DNA of 64,000 nucleotides from Chryseobacterium senegalense (GTDB taxonomy: Bacteria > Bacteroidota > Bacteroidia > Flavobacteriales > Weeksellaceae): contig CYUH01000015.1 of NCBI GenBank assembly GCA_001403755.1, forward strand, positions 908,589 through 972,588. The letters are read 5' to 3'. Numbering within the stretch: position 1 is the first letter of the stretch; each line of letters begins with the position of its first letter. The notes under the pieces are model-generated. The model did not search any database and had not been told where the DNA came from. It worked only from the letters and a program-made list of their open reading frames with translations. The position numbers and the translations under genes are program-made. This document shows positions 35,133 to 45,260 of this stretch, piece by piece.

Positions 35133-36224
35133 ATGAAATGTGGAATTGTAGGTTTGCCCAATGTAGGTAAATCAACCCTCTTTAATTGTTTGAGTAACGC
35201 CAAAGCACAATCAGCGAATTATCCCTTCTGTACCATCGAGCCCAATTTGGGTACGGTTTCTGTGCCAGATCCGAGATTATTTGAACTGGAAAAACTGGTA
35301 AATCCGGAAAGAGTTTTGCCGGCAGTGGTAGAAATTGTAGATATCGCAGGATTGGTAAAAGGCGCAAGCAAGGGAGAAGGTTTGGGTAACCAGTTTTTGG
35401 CTAATATTCGAGAGTGTGAAGCCATTATTCATGTTTTAAGATGCTTCGAAAACGGAAACATTGTTCACGTTGAGGGTTCCGTAGATCCAATGAGAGACAA
35501 GGAAATCATCGATATCGAATTGCAATTGAAAGATCTAGAAACTCTTGGAAAAGCAGTTGATAAAGCCAAAAAGTTCGTTAAATCCGGTAAAAAAGAAGAT
35601 GTTTTGACTTACGAAACGCTTTCTAATCTTCAGAAATTTGTGGAAGACGGTAAAAATGTGAGAGAATTCCCGATGGATGATTTCGCGGCTTCTGTGATCG
35701 GTGAAATTCAGTTGCTGACCAATAAACCAGTTCTTTATGTTTGTAATGTGGACGAAAATTCCATAAAAAACGGCAATGAATGGATTGCCAAAATCGAAGA
35801 AATGGCAGCGAATGAAAATGCTGAAATAGTTGTTCTAGCTGCGCAAATTGAAGCTGACATCAATGAGTTAGAAACTTTCGAAGAAAGACAGATGTTTCTT
35901 GAAGAACTCGGCCTTGAAGAGCCGGGCGTAAACCGATTGATCAGAAAAGCTTATGATTTATTGAAACTTCAAACCTATTTTACCGCCGGTGTAAAAGAAG
36001 TTCGCGCATGGACCATTGGTCAAGGTTGGACCGCGCCGCAAGCAGCAGGAGTGATCCATACCGATTTCGAAAAAGGGTTTATCCGTGCGGAAGTTATTGC
36101 TTATGATGATTTTGTAAATTTTGGATCGGAAGCGAAAGTGAAAGAAGCCGGAAAGATGCGCGTGGAAGGAAAAGAGTATATCGTGAAAGACGGAGATGTG
36201 ATGCACTTCCGCTTCAATGTGTAA
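35133..36224 (+). CDS. ychF: Redox-regulated ATPase YchF (Obg-related)
   Basis: A 363-residue P-loop ATPase that associates with ribosomes. The P loop is GLPNVGKSTLFN, the switch region is DIAGLVKGASKGEGLGNQFL, and the G4 position reads NVDE instead of NKxD, the change that gives YchF its ATP rather than GTP preference. A coiled-coil insert (about residues 130-200) and a C-terminal TGS domain (AWTIGQGWTAPQAAGVIHTDFEKGFIRAEVI) complete the family layout; the length is standard. Confidence 0.95.
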   Translation: MKCGIVGLPNVGKSTLFNCLSNAKAQSANYPFCTIEPNLGTVSVPDPRLFELEKLVNPERVLPAVVEIVDIAGLVKGASKGEGLGNQFLANIRECEAIIHVLRCFENGNIVHVEGSVDPMRDKEIIDIELQLKDLETLGKAVDKAKKFVKSGKKEDVLTYETLSNLQKFVEDGKNVREFPMDDFAASVIGEIQLLTNKPVLYVCNVDENSIKNGNEWIAKIEEMAANENAEIVVLAAQIEADINELETFEERQMFLEELGLEEPGVNRLIRKAYDLLKLQTYFTAGVKEVRAWTIGQGWTAPQAAGVIHTDFEKGFIRAEVIAYDDFVNFGSEAKVKEAGKMRVEGKEYIVKDGDVMHFRFNV

Positions 36225-36245
36225 TTGCTTTTAATTAAAAGACAT

Positions 36246-36284
36246 AAAATCCGTCGTGCTTTTTTAGTTCGGCGGATTTTTTTT
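36246..36284 (+). terminator. Terminator after ychF
   Basis: AAAATCCGTCG pairs with CGGCGGATTTT (one G-T wobble) around a 13-base loop, followed by T residues. Confidence 0.8.
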
Positions 36285-36370
36285 AATAAAAATTTCCATT
36301 ACATTTCTTTTATCATTATTTTTGTGAATTGCCACTTTATTTTGATTATTTTGTAGAGCAAACATATTTT

Positions 36371-38269
36371 ATGAGCGAAAATTTACAAGGAAAATACACC
36401 GAAGACAATATAAAAACATTGGAACCCCGCGAGCACGTACGCTTGCGACCGGGAATGTACATTGGGAAACTCGGTGATGGATCCTCTGCAGACGATGGGA
36501 TATACATTTTGCTGAAGGAAGCCGTAGATAATTCCATTGACGAATTCCGGATGAAATACGGAAAGCGGATCGATGTCAAGATTTCCGATGGTAAAGTGGT
36601 GGTACGAGATTTTGGACGGGGAATTCCGTTGGGGAAAATCGTGGATGTAGTATCGATTATGAACACCGGTGGAAAATACGATGAAGGCGCATTCAAAAAA
36701 TCTATTGGACTAAATGGTGTTGGAACCAAAGCTGTTAATTTCCTTTCAAAATATTTTCAAGTAAAGTCGGTTCGCGAGGGCAAAATGCGCCGCGCTGAAT
36801 TCGTAGAAGGACGCTTGGAAACCCTTCACGAGGAGGTAGAGACAAACGAAAGAAACGGTACCGAAATTACGTTTATTCCTGATGAAACCATTTTTGTGAA
36901 TTATAAATTCCGAACGGAATATGTTTCCCGGATGTTGCGCAATTATGCATACCTCAATTTAGGTTTAAAGATCTATTTTAATGGCGAAGTGTATGAATCG
37001 CAAAATGGCTTAAAAGACCTGTTAGATGAAGAAATCGAGGGGGAAATTGTTTATCCGATTATCCACATCAAAGACGAGGATATGGAGGTCGCAATTACGC
37101 ACTCCGATAAATCGCAGTCGGAAACTTATTTTTCTTTTGTTAATGGGCAATATACTTCGCAAGGCGGAACGCACTTGAATGCATTCAAAGAAGCTTATGT
37201 GAAAACCATTCGCGAGTTTTACAATAAAAATTTCGAGGCGGCTGACATTCGAAAGGCAATCATTGGTGCAATTTATATCAATGTGGGAAACCCAGTTTTT
37301 GAATCACAAACAAAAACCAAGCTTGGGTCCACCACAATGGGACAAGATCAAAACAAAAATGAGTTAGAAACGATAAAAACCTTTGTCACTAATAATCTCA
37401 AAAATAAACTCGACAATTATCTACATCAGCATCCCGAAACCGCCGAGGCCATTCTGAAAAAAATTCTTATTTCCGAAAGAGAAAGGAAAGAACTTTCCGG
37501 CATCCAAAAACTGGCACGAGAAAGAGCGAAAAAAGTTTCTCTGCATAATAAAAAACTGCGAGATTGCAGACAGCATTACAATGACCAAAAGGCGGTAAGA
37601 AAAGGAGAAACCATGATTTTCATCACGGAAGGTGATTCTGCGTCGGGCTCGATAACCAAATCTCGCGATGTGGAAACCCAAGCGGTATTTTCACTTAAAG
37701 GAAAACCTTTGAACTGCTATGGTTTAACCAAAAGAGTGGTGTACGAAAACGAAGAATTCAACTTGTTGCAAGCGGCATTAAATATCGAAGATTCGTTGGA
37801 AGATCTTCGTTACAATCATGTAATCATCGCTACTGATGCTGATGTGGATGGTATGCATATTCGTCTGCTGATGATTACTTTTTTCCTGCAGTTTTTTCCG
37901 GATTTAATTAAAAATGGACATCTTTATATTTTGCAAACACCACTATTTAGAGTCAGAAATAAGAAGGAAACTCGTTACTGCTATTCGGAAGCTGAAAGAA
38001 TAAAAGCCTTGAACGAACTGGGTAAAAATCCAGAAATCACAAGATTTAAGGGATTAGGCGAGATTTCTCCGGATGAATTCAAGCATTTTATCGGAAAAGA
38101 TATTCGTTTGGAACCTGTAGTTTTAGGAAAGGACCAAACCATACTTCAAATTTTAGAATTTTATATGGGGAAAAATACGCCTGATCGCCAAACATTTATC
38201 CTCGAAAATTTGGTGGTTGAAGATCCAGATATCGATAAAAAAGAAACATTAACGGATATGTTAAGCTAA
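36371..38269 (+). CDS. parE: DNA topoisomerase IV subunit B
   Basis: A 632-residue type IIA topoisomerase ATPase subunit. The GHKL domain has [21 protein letters not shown] and [14 protein letters not shown]; the transducer domain has QGGTHLNAF; the TOPRIM domain has EGDSASGSI and [15 protein letters not shown] start at the ATG 36371 ([19 protein letters not shown]), since the reading from 36329 has no support. The missing gyrase B insertion and the parC partner two genes on make this ParE rather than GyrB. Confidence 0.92.
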   Translation: MSENLQGKYTEDNIKTLEPREHVRLRPGMYIGKLGDGSSADDGIYILLKEAVDNSIDEFRMKYGKRIDVKISDGKVVVRDFGRGIPLGKIVDVVSIMNTGGKYDEGAFKKSIGLNGVGTKAVNFLSKYFQVKSVREGKMRRAEFVEGRLETLHEEVETNERNGTEITFIPDETIFVNYKFRTEYVSRMLRNYAYLNLGLKIYFNGEVYESQNGLKDLLDEEIEGEIVYPIIHIKDEDMEVAITHSDKSQSETYFSFVNGQYTSQGGTHLNAFKEAYVKTIREFYNKNFEAADIRKAIIGAIYINVGNPVFESQTKTKLGSTTMGQDQNKNELETIKTFVTNNLKNKLDNYLHQHPETAEAILKKILISERERKELSGIQKLARERAKKVSLHNKKLRDCRQHYNDQKAVRKGETMIFITEGDSASGSITKSRDVETQAVFSLKGKPLNCYGLTKRVVYENEEFNLLQAALNIEDSLEDLRYNHVIIATDADVDGMHIRLLMITFFLQFFPDLIKNGHLYILQTPLFRVRNKKETRYCYSEAERIKALNELGKNPEITRFKGLGEISPDEFKHFIGKDIRLEPVVLGKDQTILQILEFYMGKNTPDRQTFILENLVVEDPDIDKKETLTDMLS

Positions 38270-38292
38270 AAAAATACAGGAAAACTAATGAT

Positions 38293-38772
38293 ATGAGACT
38301 CAGCAACCGAAACAAAGCAGGATATTTTCAATTTCTCAGTACGCTGGCCACCGCCGCGCTATTTTTAGGAACTTTTTTGTTTTTTTTGGAGCGGTATCGT
38401 TACAAATATTTAGGTTCGTCCGAGTTTCTGTTACTCATTATCCCGCTTCTAGGTATCATCATTTTTTACCTCAGAGGTCGACAAATTTTTGAATATGACA
38501 GTGACGGAGAAGCCCTTAATTTTAAAAACAGAAATGTTGTCCTTTTCCTAGACAAAGCATTGAGTGACGAGTTTCCGAAGTATAAACTGAAGAACTATGA
38601 AATCCTGAATGCTATTATTTTAAAAAAATTATACATTACAATTTCAAGTAAAAAAAATCATGCAATCATCTTGAAATATGATATTTCTTATCTTACCAAG
38701 AAAGAATTGAATGATTTGAAAATGTCCTTAAGTAAAGTGATTAAAACCAATAAAGAGAGAGAAAATAATTGA
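38293..38772 (+). CDS. Unknown small membrane protein between parE and parC
   Basis: A 159-residue protein I do not recognise. Two hydrophobic segments (about residues 15-32 and 43-58, ATAALFLGTFLFFLE and FLLLIIPLLGIIIFY) are followed by a hydrophilic domain of about 100 residues (RGRQIFEYDSDGEALNFKN, then many Lys and Leu), which resembles a PH-like or other small beta fold in the cytoplasm. It starts 23 bases after parE and its stop TGA shares a base with the parC start (TGATG), so it is translated as part of the topoisomerase operon. Why a membrane protein is coupled to topoisomerase IV is not clear. Confidence 0.75.
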   Translation: MRLSNRNKAGYFQFLSTLATAALFLGTFLFFLERYRYKYLGSSEFLLLIIPLLGIIIFYLRGRQIFEYDSDGEALNFKNRNVVLFLDKALSDEFPKYKLKNYEILNAIILKKLYITISSKKNHAIILKYDISYLTKKELNDLKMSLSKVIKTNKERENN

Positions 38773-41375
38773 TGGAAGAACAAGAAAATCACCACGAAGA
38801 ATCGCTGAAAAAGGTTTCCGGGCTTTACAAAGATTGGTTTTTAGATTATGCCTCTTACGTTATTTTGGATCGTGCGATACCTTCCATTTTTGATGGTTTC
38901 AAGCCGGTTCAACGCAGAATCATGCACTCCATGCGAGAGTTGGAAGATGGACGCTATAACAAAGTGGCGAATATCGTTGGAAATACCATGAAATATCACC
39001 CTCATGGTGATGCCTCCATTACCGATGCAATGGTGCAAATTGGGCAAAAGGAACTTCTCATCGATACCCAAGGAAACTGGGGAAATATCTATACCGGAGA
39101 TTCCGCTGCAGCTGCGAGATACATCGAGGCTAGATTGACGCCTTTTGCTTTGGAAGTAGTCTTCAACCCGAAAACAACGCATTGGTCTAAATCTTATGAC
39201 GGACGAAATAACGAGCCGGTCGATCTTCCTGTAAAATTCCCGCTCTTGCTTGCATCCGGAGTGGAAGGAATTGGTGTTGGGCTTTCCACGAAGATTATGC
39301 CTCATAATTTCAATGAGTTGATTAATGCGTCGGTTGCACATTTAAAAGGTAAAAAATTTGAGCTTTATCCGGATTTCCTCACCGGTGGAATGCTCGATGT
39401 ATCCAATTATAACGACGGCGAACGTGGTGGAAGAATCCGTGCAAGAGCTCGAATTATTCAGAAAGATAAAAACACACTTTGCATCACTGAGCTTCCTTTT
39501 GGTAAAAATACCGGCGATCTGATTGATTCCGTTATTAAAGCCAATGAAAAAGGGAAAATTAAAATTAAAAAAATCGAGGACAATACTTCGGACACCGTTG
39601 AAATTAATATTCACCTTACCAACGATGTTTCTCCCGATAAGACCATTGATGCGCTGTATGCTTTCACCGATTGCGAGATTCCGATTTCTCCCAATGCGTG
39701 CGTGATTGTTGGTGATAAACCCGAATTTTTAAGTGTTTCGGAAATCCTCAGAAGAAATACTGATCACACGGTTTCTTTATTGAAAAAAGAGCTTGAAATT
39801 GAGCTTCACGAGCTGCAAGAAAACTGGCATTTTGCTTCGCTGGAACGTATTTTTATCGAGAACCGAATTTATCACGATATCGAAGAAGTGAAATCTTGGG
39901 AAGAAGTAATCGCAACGATTGACAAAGGCCTTAAACCACATACCAAACATTTGCTTCGTTCAGTAACCGAAGAAGATATTTTGAGGTTAACCGAAATTAG
40001 AATTAAAAGAATTTCGCGCTTCGACCTTGATAAATTCAAAGAAAATATCCTCGCTCTTGAAGGGAAAATAGAGCAGGTGAAATACCATTTGGATAATCTA
40101 ATTGCTTATGCGATAGATTATTATACCAACATACAAAAAAAATACGGTAAAGGTAAAGAGCGAAGAACAGAATTACGCGTTTTCGATAATATCGATGCGA
40201 CCAAAGTTGCGGTGGCTAACGAAAAATTCTATGCAAATTTCGAAGAAGGTTTTATCGGAACTTCATTGAAAAAAGATCAGTATTTGTTCGATTGTTCGGA
40301 TATTGATGATATCATCACGTTCCAAAAAGACGGAACGATGAAAGTGGTAAAAGTGGAAGCCAAAACCTTTATAGGAAAAAATATCGTTCACGTAGCGGTT
40401 TGGAAAAAGAACGATAAACGAACGGTCTACAACATGATTTACCGTGAAGGTAGCACAGGACCATATTATATGAAACGATTTTCTGTAACGGGAGTTACCC
40501 GAAATACCGATTATAAACTATCATCCGACAAGAAAGGTTCGGAAATGCTTTATTTTTCGGCCAATCCAAATGGTGAAGCAGAATTGGTAACTGTTTTATT
40601 GAAGCCCAACGCCAGAGTAAGAAAGAACAAAATTGAAATAGATTTCTCTGATCTTGCGATTAAAGGAAGAGATTCCAAAGGAAATTTGGTGACGAAATAT
40701 GCGGTAAAAAAAGTAGATTTAAAAGAGGAAGGTCACTCCACTTTGGCGCCGCGAAAAATCTGGTTTGATGAAACAGTGAGGCGTTTGAATGCTGATGCAA
40801 GAGGGACATTGCTCGGAAGTTTCAAAGGAGATGATAAAATTCTCACTATCAATTCCCAGGGAGAAGCGAAATTGGTTTCTTTTGACCTAATGAACCGTTT
40901 TGATGATGATTATTTGATCCTCGAAAAATGGAAACCGGAGCAACCAATTACTTGCATTTATTTTGATGGAGAAAAAGGAATTTATTTTATTAAGAGATTT
41001 TTGCTGGATAATACCACCAATGTGCAACACTTCATGCCTTCGGACCATCCTAAATCTTTTATAGAAAATGTAATCGTGGCTAATAATTCTACGTTGGAAC
41101 TTGTTTTTGCGAAAGACAAAGACAAGGTGAAAGATCCGGAAACCATTACCACGGACGAGTTTATCGCGGTGAAAGGAATTAAAGCAATCGGAAATCAATT
41201 GACCAAGAATAAATTGAAAAGCATTAACATCACCATTCCGGAACCGGAGGAAATCAACGAAGGTTTTGATTCGGTGGAATCTACCGAAGGACATATCAGT
41301 TTTATTGATCAAGATGTGAGAGACGAAGATTTCCCGGAAGAAGGAGTCATCGGGGAACTTTTTGATCTCGAATAA
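38772..41375 (+). CDS. parC: DNA topoisomerase IV subunit A
   Basis: An 867-residue DNA breakage-reunion subunit. The active-site Tyr117 lies in AAARYIEARL; the N-terminal winged helix has DRAIPSIFDGFKPVQRRIMHSM and KYHPHGDASI. A coiled-coil gate (about 340-460) precedes the C-terminal beta-pinwheel (from about 480), which ends in an acidic tail (DEDFPEEGVIGELFDLE). I start at the ATG 38772 rather than the TTG three bases upstream. Topoisomerase IV decatenates daughter chromosomes and is a quinolone target. A terminator follows. Confidence 0.92.
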   Translation: MEEQENHHEESLKKVSGLYKDWFLDYASYVILDRAIPSIFDGFKPVQRRIMHSMRELEDGRYNKVANIVGNTMKYHPHGDASITDAMVQIGQKELLIDTQGNWGNIYTGDSAAAARYIEARLTPFALEVVFNPKTTHWSKSYDGRNNEPVDLPVKFPLLLASGVEGIGVGLSTKIMPHNFNELINASVAHLKGKKFELYPDFLTGGMLDVSNYNDGERGGRIRARARIIQKDKNTLCITELPFGKNTGDLIDSVIKANEKGKIKIKKIEDNTSDTVEINIHLTNDVSPDKTIDALYAFTDCEIPISPNACVIVGDKPEFLSVSEILRRNTDHTVSLLKKELEIELHELQENWHFASLERIFIENRIYHDIEEVKSWEEVIATIDKGLKPHTKHLLRSVTEEDILRLTEIRIKRISRFDLDKFKENILALEGKIEQVKYHLDNLIAYAIDYYTNIQKKYGKGKERRTELRVFDNIDATKVAVANEKFYANFEEGFIGTSLKKDQYLFDCSDIDDIITFQKDGTMKVVKVEAKTFIGKNIVHVAVWKKNDKRTVYNMIYREGSTGPYYMKRFSVTGVTRNTDYKLSSDKKGSEMLYFSANPNGEAELVTVLLKPNARVRKNKIEIDFSDLAIKGRDSKGNLVTKYAVKKVDLKEEGHSTLAPRKIWFDETVRRLNADARGTLLGSFKGDDKILTINSQGEAKLVSFDLMNRFDDDYLILEKWKPEQPITCIYFDGEKGIYFIKRFLLDNTTNVQHFMPSDHPKSFIENVIVANNSTLELVFAKDKDKVKDPETITTDEFIAVKGIKAIGNQLTKNKLKSINITIPEPEEINEGFDSVESTEGHISFIDQDVRDEDFPEEGVIGELFDLE

Positions 41376-41393
41376 AATACTTCTATAGACACA

Positions 41394-41423
41394 AAAACCG
41401 CCTCCAATGGAAGCGGTTTTTTT
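41394..41423. terminator. Bidirectional terminator between parC and the tamL-like gene
   Basis: AAAACCGC pairs with GCGGTTTT, with inner TCC/GGA pairing, then T residues. It serves parC and the convergent outer-membrane gene. Confidence 0.82.
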
Positions 41424-41438
41424 ATGCTATTTGTATCA

Positions 41439-44015
41439 TTAAAAAGGATAACCAAAGGCAAAATTGAGCACAGGTTTCAATGGTTGCCATTTCTGAATTA
41501 CCCATCGGTCGCCGACGGGTTTGTTGGGATCATAAACTTTATAAGCTGCGTCCAAACGAAGCGTAATGTACGCCACATTAATCCTTAAACCAATACCGGT
41601 ACCAACTCCCATTTGGGAAAGGAATTTATTGAATTTAAACTCGTCACCAAAACCATTGTCCTTTAAACTCCAGATATTTCCGGCATCGATAAAAGCAGCG
41701 CCTTCAAACATTTTGGTAAAAGGCATTCGATATTCGATATTGGTCGTGAGTTTTACATTGTCCATGATATAAGCGCGCACTTTTTCGTCCAATTGAGAAT
41801 CTGCAGGACCTAATCCACCGAAAACTCTCCACGCCCGAATATCATTGGATCCGCCATTGAAATAAGATCGTACGAAAGGCATGGTAGAAGAGTTTCCATA
41901 AGGTATTCCGATTCCGATAAACTGGCGTAAAGCCAAAGTATGTTTATCATTGAAAAAACTAAAATATTTTCTTACATCAAAATCGAATTTCACAAATTGA
42001 GAATAGGGAATATCGAAAATCTTTTTAGATCTTCCCGAAACCAATCCTGTTTCTACTTCTCTACTATTGAAGATGCTGAAAATATTCCCGGCAGATTCAA
42101 ATTTACCATTGAAATAAAAAGGATTTGGCCTGTCTTTTTTCCCGATTTCATTATAAATAAAATTATAAATGACCGAAGAAATCAAGATATCTTGTGTTTG
42201 GCGGTCTTTGTTGATTAAAGTTTGAATAAAAGTTGAATACTGGTTTTGCTGATCTGAGTTAAGACTATTTTGAAAATCTAAGTCATTATTAATCGTCTGC
42301 GATACTTGGTCGAAAGTGATTTCGCCATTATTCAATTGGGTTTGTATTTCGGGATGCGACTGAAAATAGATTTGGTGCACATTATCTACCGCCAATCGAT
42401 CGTTCGGGAAGAAATCGTAGTAACGATCTTTGTTTCGGGTTAAACTCAGCTGGCTGTTGAAAAGCGTTAATCGATGGGAAACAATGTCGTTCACATTTGC
42501 AAAATAATTTAAACCAGCATTAAAACCAATTCTTCCCAAACCGATATTATCTTGAACCGAAGCTCCCAAAACAATTGATGAAGTAGGAGAGTAGCGTTTG
42601 GGAATCACCTTCCAAGATTTGAATGGTAGCAGAAGTCTTGGAAAATTTAAGGAAGCTTGTGCGGAAATTTCGTATGCTAAACTTCGTTTGGTTTCATTTT
42701 TTGTGTTCACTACCGAACCGAAAATTCCGGAAACACTGGTCGTAAGGTTTTCTGCGCCACCAAAAATATTTCTCGTCGTTAAATCAACTGACGGCGATAC
42801 TCCAAAATTGAGAATTTGCGAGTAGTTGATATCAGTAGCCACTTTGAAATCGTATTTCGCAAGCGGAGAAAGGTAATAACTCACATCCAAAATACTGTCG
42901 TTTCCTTTGCGAAGAGTTTCGTTGTACTTTAAAATGTTGAAGTTGTTCATCGAAGCGATGTTTCTTTTGGTAAGATCCAAGTTTCGCTGATTGTAAACTT
43001 CACCGGTTTCCAGGATGATTGGTCGCCAAAGTGAGATCGATTTGTACTGATCATCAAGTTTATAGAAATTTATTCCTAAAAGTGAATCTTTCACTGTTTC
43101 TAAAGTATCCGATAATTTTTCGACATAATGAACTTTGATGTCTCCAATCGTTGTGATTCGATAAGGAGTATCCAAAGAATCGCTGTGAATGTCCATGATC
43201 AGAGGAACTTGCTTTCTGCTTTGAAGCGTATCCGCAGTGAAATATATTTCTTCACTGGATTTATTAAAATTATAATATCCGCGATCTTTCACCATTTCAT
43301 TGATCCTTTTAACCTCATTTTCCAAAGTGGTTTGATCCAGGATTTGCTTACCTTTTACCAAACTTTTAGATAATTGCTCTTCATAGATGCTTTTAATCGC
43401 TTGGTCGGGAATATTGTAGTAATATTCGCTAATGTAGGTAGGATCTTTATGAGTAATCAAGTAATCGACTTCCGCTTTTTTCGATCCAGAATCTAAATCG
43501 TGACTGAATTTCACATCAGTATCCCAATAGCCTTTAAAAACAAAATATTTTCGGATGGAATTGGCGCTTGTTTCGGTTTTTCCTTGGTCTAAGATTACTG
43601 GTGGCTGACCGATATTGTGCATGAATCTTTCGTAAAAAAGAATTTTACCAACATATTCCGGATGATTGTATTTGATGAAAAGCGAATCTCTAAGCTTCTG
43701 GTTTCTCATTTCCGAAGGATAGGTCATGTATTCATTCAAAATCGAATCATATTTAGGATCCGTTGCATTGTACATCCAAAGTCCGATGGGAAACAGGAAG
43801 AGATCTTTTTTATTGGGTTTTTGGCTTACGTAATTGGGGATTTGATCTTCAAAAATTTTCCCGTCTTCAAATCTGTAATTGTTTTTTGTAAGAAGAAATT
43901 CACCATCGGGAACCTTTTTTGTAGTGCTGCAGGCATATAGAAATGCTATGGTCATTGCAGAAGCAAAAAATAAGTAATACTTTTGGAAATATTTTGATAC
44001 ATGCTTACGGCTCAT
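41439..44015 (-). CDS. TamL-like outer-membrane lipoprotein of the BamA/TamA (Omp85) family
   Basis: An 858-residue Omp85-type assembly protein. It begins with a lipoprotein signal whose lipobox LYACS gives Cys29, the feature separating Bacteroidota TamL from TamA. POTRA-like repeats cover about residues 40-400, including YRITTIGDIKVHY; the 16-strand barrel follows and carries GGSNDIRAWRVFGGLGP, the equivalent of the conserved VRGF/Y loop of lid strand L6. The protein ends in Phe (FAFGYPF), as barrel proteins do. TamL works with TamB in inserting outer-membrane proteins or moving lipids; no tamB is adjacent here. Its 5' end overlaps the divergent methyltransferase gene by 15 bases. Confidence 0.85.
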   Translation of the reverse strand: MSRKHVSKYFQKYYLFFASAMTIAFLYACSTTKKVPDGEFLLTKNNYRFEDGKIFEDQIPNYVSQKPNKKDLFLFPIGLWMYNATDPKYDSILNEYMTYPSEMRNQKLRDSLFIKYNHPEYVGKILFYERFMHNIGQPPVILDQGKTETSANSIRKYFVFKGYWDTDVKFSHDLDSGSKKAEVDYLITHKDPTYISEYYYNIPDQAIKSIYEEQLSKSLVKGKQILDQTTLENEVKRINEMVKDRGYYNFNKSSEEIYFTADTLQSRKQVPLIMDIHSDSLDTPYRITTIGDIKVHYVEKLSDTLETVKDSLLGINFYKLDDQYKSISLWRPIILETGEVYNQRNLDLTKRNIASMNNFNILKYNETLRKGNDSILDVSYYLSPLAKYDFKVATDINYSQILNFGVSPSVDLTTRNIFGGAENLTTSVSGIFGSVVNTKNETKRSLAYEISAQASLNFPRLLLPFKSWKVIPKRYSPTSSIVLGASVQDNIGLGRIGFNAGLNYFANVNDIVSHRLTLFNSQLSLTRNKDRYYDFFPNDRLAVDNVHQIYFQSHPEIQTQLNNGEITFDQVSQTINNDLDFQNSLNSDQQNQYSTFIQTLINKDRQTQDILISSVIYNFIYNEIGKKDRPNPFYFNGKFESAGNIFSIFNSREVETGLVSGRSKKIFDIPYSQFVKFDFDVRKYFSFFNDKHTLALRQFIGIGIPYGNSSTMPFVRSYFNGGSNDIRAWRVFGGLGPADSQLDEKVRAYIMDNVKLTTNIEYRMPFTKMFEGAAFIDAGNIWSLKDNGFGDEFKFNKFLSQMGVGTGIGLRINVAYITLRLDAAYKVYDPNKPVGDRWVIQKWQPLKPVLNFAFGYPF

Positions 44016-44729
44016 AAAATAAAAATTTTACAGTCTTTAGACAAAAAGAAGTTCAGACAAAAATACAATTTGTTTTTGGTTGAAGGTAATAAAACCATCA
44101 AAGAAATCCCTGGTTCCCGCTATAAAATTCAAGAAATTTTCACCACAAATCCCAACGAATTAGGAATTGATGATGCGAAAATTACAGAAATTTCGGATTC
44201 AGAACTCAAAAAAATAAGTTTTTTGCAACATCCGAAAGATTCGGTAGCGGTTTGCGAACTGCGCGAACCTAAATTTTTGGCTGATGTTCCTATCCAATTG
44301 GTTTTGGATGGAATTCAGGATCCTGGAAATTTGGGAACAATTATCCGGCTTGCTGATTGGTTTGGAATCGAACAAATAATTTGCAGTGAAGACACGGTGG
44401 ATTTTTATAACCCGAAAGTAATTCAGGCGAGCATGGGATCCTTTCTTCGCGTTAATATTAATTATCAGAATGTAGAAAATTATCTTCAAAATTCCACTGC
44501 AGCAATTATCGGAACCGATATGGATGGTGAAAATTTCTATCAGTTTGATTTCCCTGAAAAGTTTAATTTAATCCTTGGAAACGAAGGAAATGGAATTCGT
44601 CCGAATATTGAACAACTTTTAACTGACAAAATCACAATTCCACGATTTGGAAAATCAAAATCTACAGAAAGTTTAAACGTTTCTATGGCGGCGGGAATTA
44701 TTTTGGGTCAGATTTTCTCGGAAAAATAA
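44001..44729 (+). CDS. TrmH/SpoU family RNA 2'-O-methyltransferase
   Basis: A 242-residue SPOUT methyltransferase. The substrate-binding N-domain (KKKFRQKYNLFLVEGNKTIKE) is followed by the three knot motifs: LDGIQDPGNLGTIIRLADWFG, LILGNEGNGIRP and IPRFGKSKSTESLNVSMAAGI. It methylates a ribose in rRNA or tRNA using S-adenosylmethionine; the site cannot be told. The ATG at 44001 is needed for the N-domain, although it lies within the divergent tamL-like gene. Confidence 0.9.
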   Translation: MLTAHKIKILQSLDKKKFRQKYNLFLVEGNKTIKEIPGSRYKIQEIFTTNPNELGIDDAKITEISDSELKKISFLQHPKDSVAVCELREPKFLADVPIQLVLDGIQDPGNLGTIIRLADWFGIEQIICSEDTVDFYNPKVIQASMGSFLRVNINYQNVENYLQNSTAAIIGTDMDGENFYQFDFPEKFNLILGNEGNGIRPNIEQLLTDKITIPRFGKSKSTESLNVSMAAGIILGQIFSEK

Positions 44730-44734
44730 ATAAA

Positions 44735-44756
44735 AAAACCGCTTTATTGCGGTTTT
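44735..44756. terminator. Bidirectional terminator after the methyltransferase
   Basis: AAAACCGC pairs with GCGGTTTT around TTTATT, with A and T flanks. It lies four bases before the end of the convergent gene at 44760. Confidence 0.82.
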
Positions 44757-44759
44757 AAT

Positions 44760-45257
44760 TTAAATCAATTGCTCGAGACTCGAGGCGGTTTTGTTTCTTT
44801 GGTAATTTTCCAGTTTTTCTCGAATAAATCTCAAAGCGATTGGTGCTAAATAGATGAGAGTCAAACCGATGATTTTCTTTTTCCAGCTCGCGTTGTAAAG
44901 ACTTTTTCTAGCATAGTTTCCTACAAAAGAAACAGCACCAATTTTTAAGGCATTTTCAACGAGATTCAATCCAGCGTCACTTTTGGCAAATCCGTAAACG
45001 GAATTTCTGTTTAGAACTTTATCTTTCACACTGTTCGAAAATTCTTTTACAATTTCGTCGGTATTAATCGCTAGTTTCTTTTCGCCGTCGGGTTGGGTTT
45101 TTTCTTTCAAGTATTTATCGGTAAATCCGTTGGTGAACGCACTTAGGCTTTCCTTGGTATTATCAAAAGTGATCAAATCTTCCATCTCGGCGATTTCTTT
45201 TTTCAGAAGCGCTTTTTTTCTTTTCAGCTCGTCTAAGCTATTGTATTTCGATCCCAT
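44760..45257 (-). CDS. Unknown protein of an envelope/stress module, 165 aa
   Basis: I do not recognise a family. The N-terminus is a charged coiled coil (SLDELKRKKALLKKEIAEMEDLI), the middle is hydrophilic, and the C-terminal third has one or two short hydrophobic stretches (ENALKIGAVSFVGNYA and IIGLTLIYLAPIALRFIRE). It starts three bases after the stop of the holin-like gene, so they are one operon. By analogy with E. coli yqjD-yqjE-yqjK, it may be the third, peripheral component of a membrane-associated stress module. Confidence 0.7.
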   Translation of the reverse strand: MGSKYNSLDELKRKKALLKKEIAEMEDLITFDNTKESLSAFTNGFTDKYLKEKTQPDGEKKLAINTDEIVKEFSNSVKDKVLNRNSVYGFAKSDAGLNLVENALKIGAVSFVGNYARKSLYNASWKKKIIGLTLIYLAPIALRFIREKLENYQRNKTASSLEQLI

Positions 45258-45260
45258 AAT

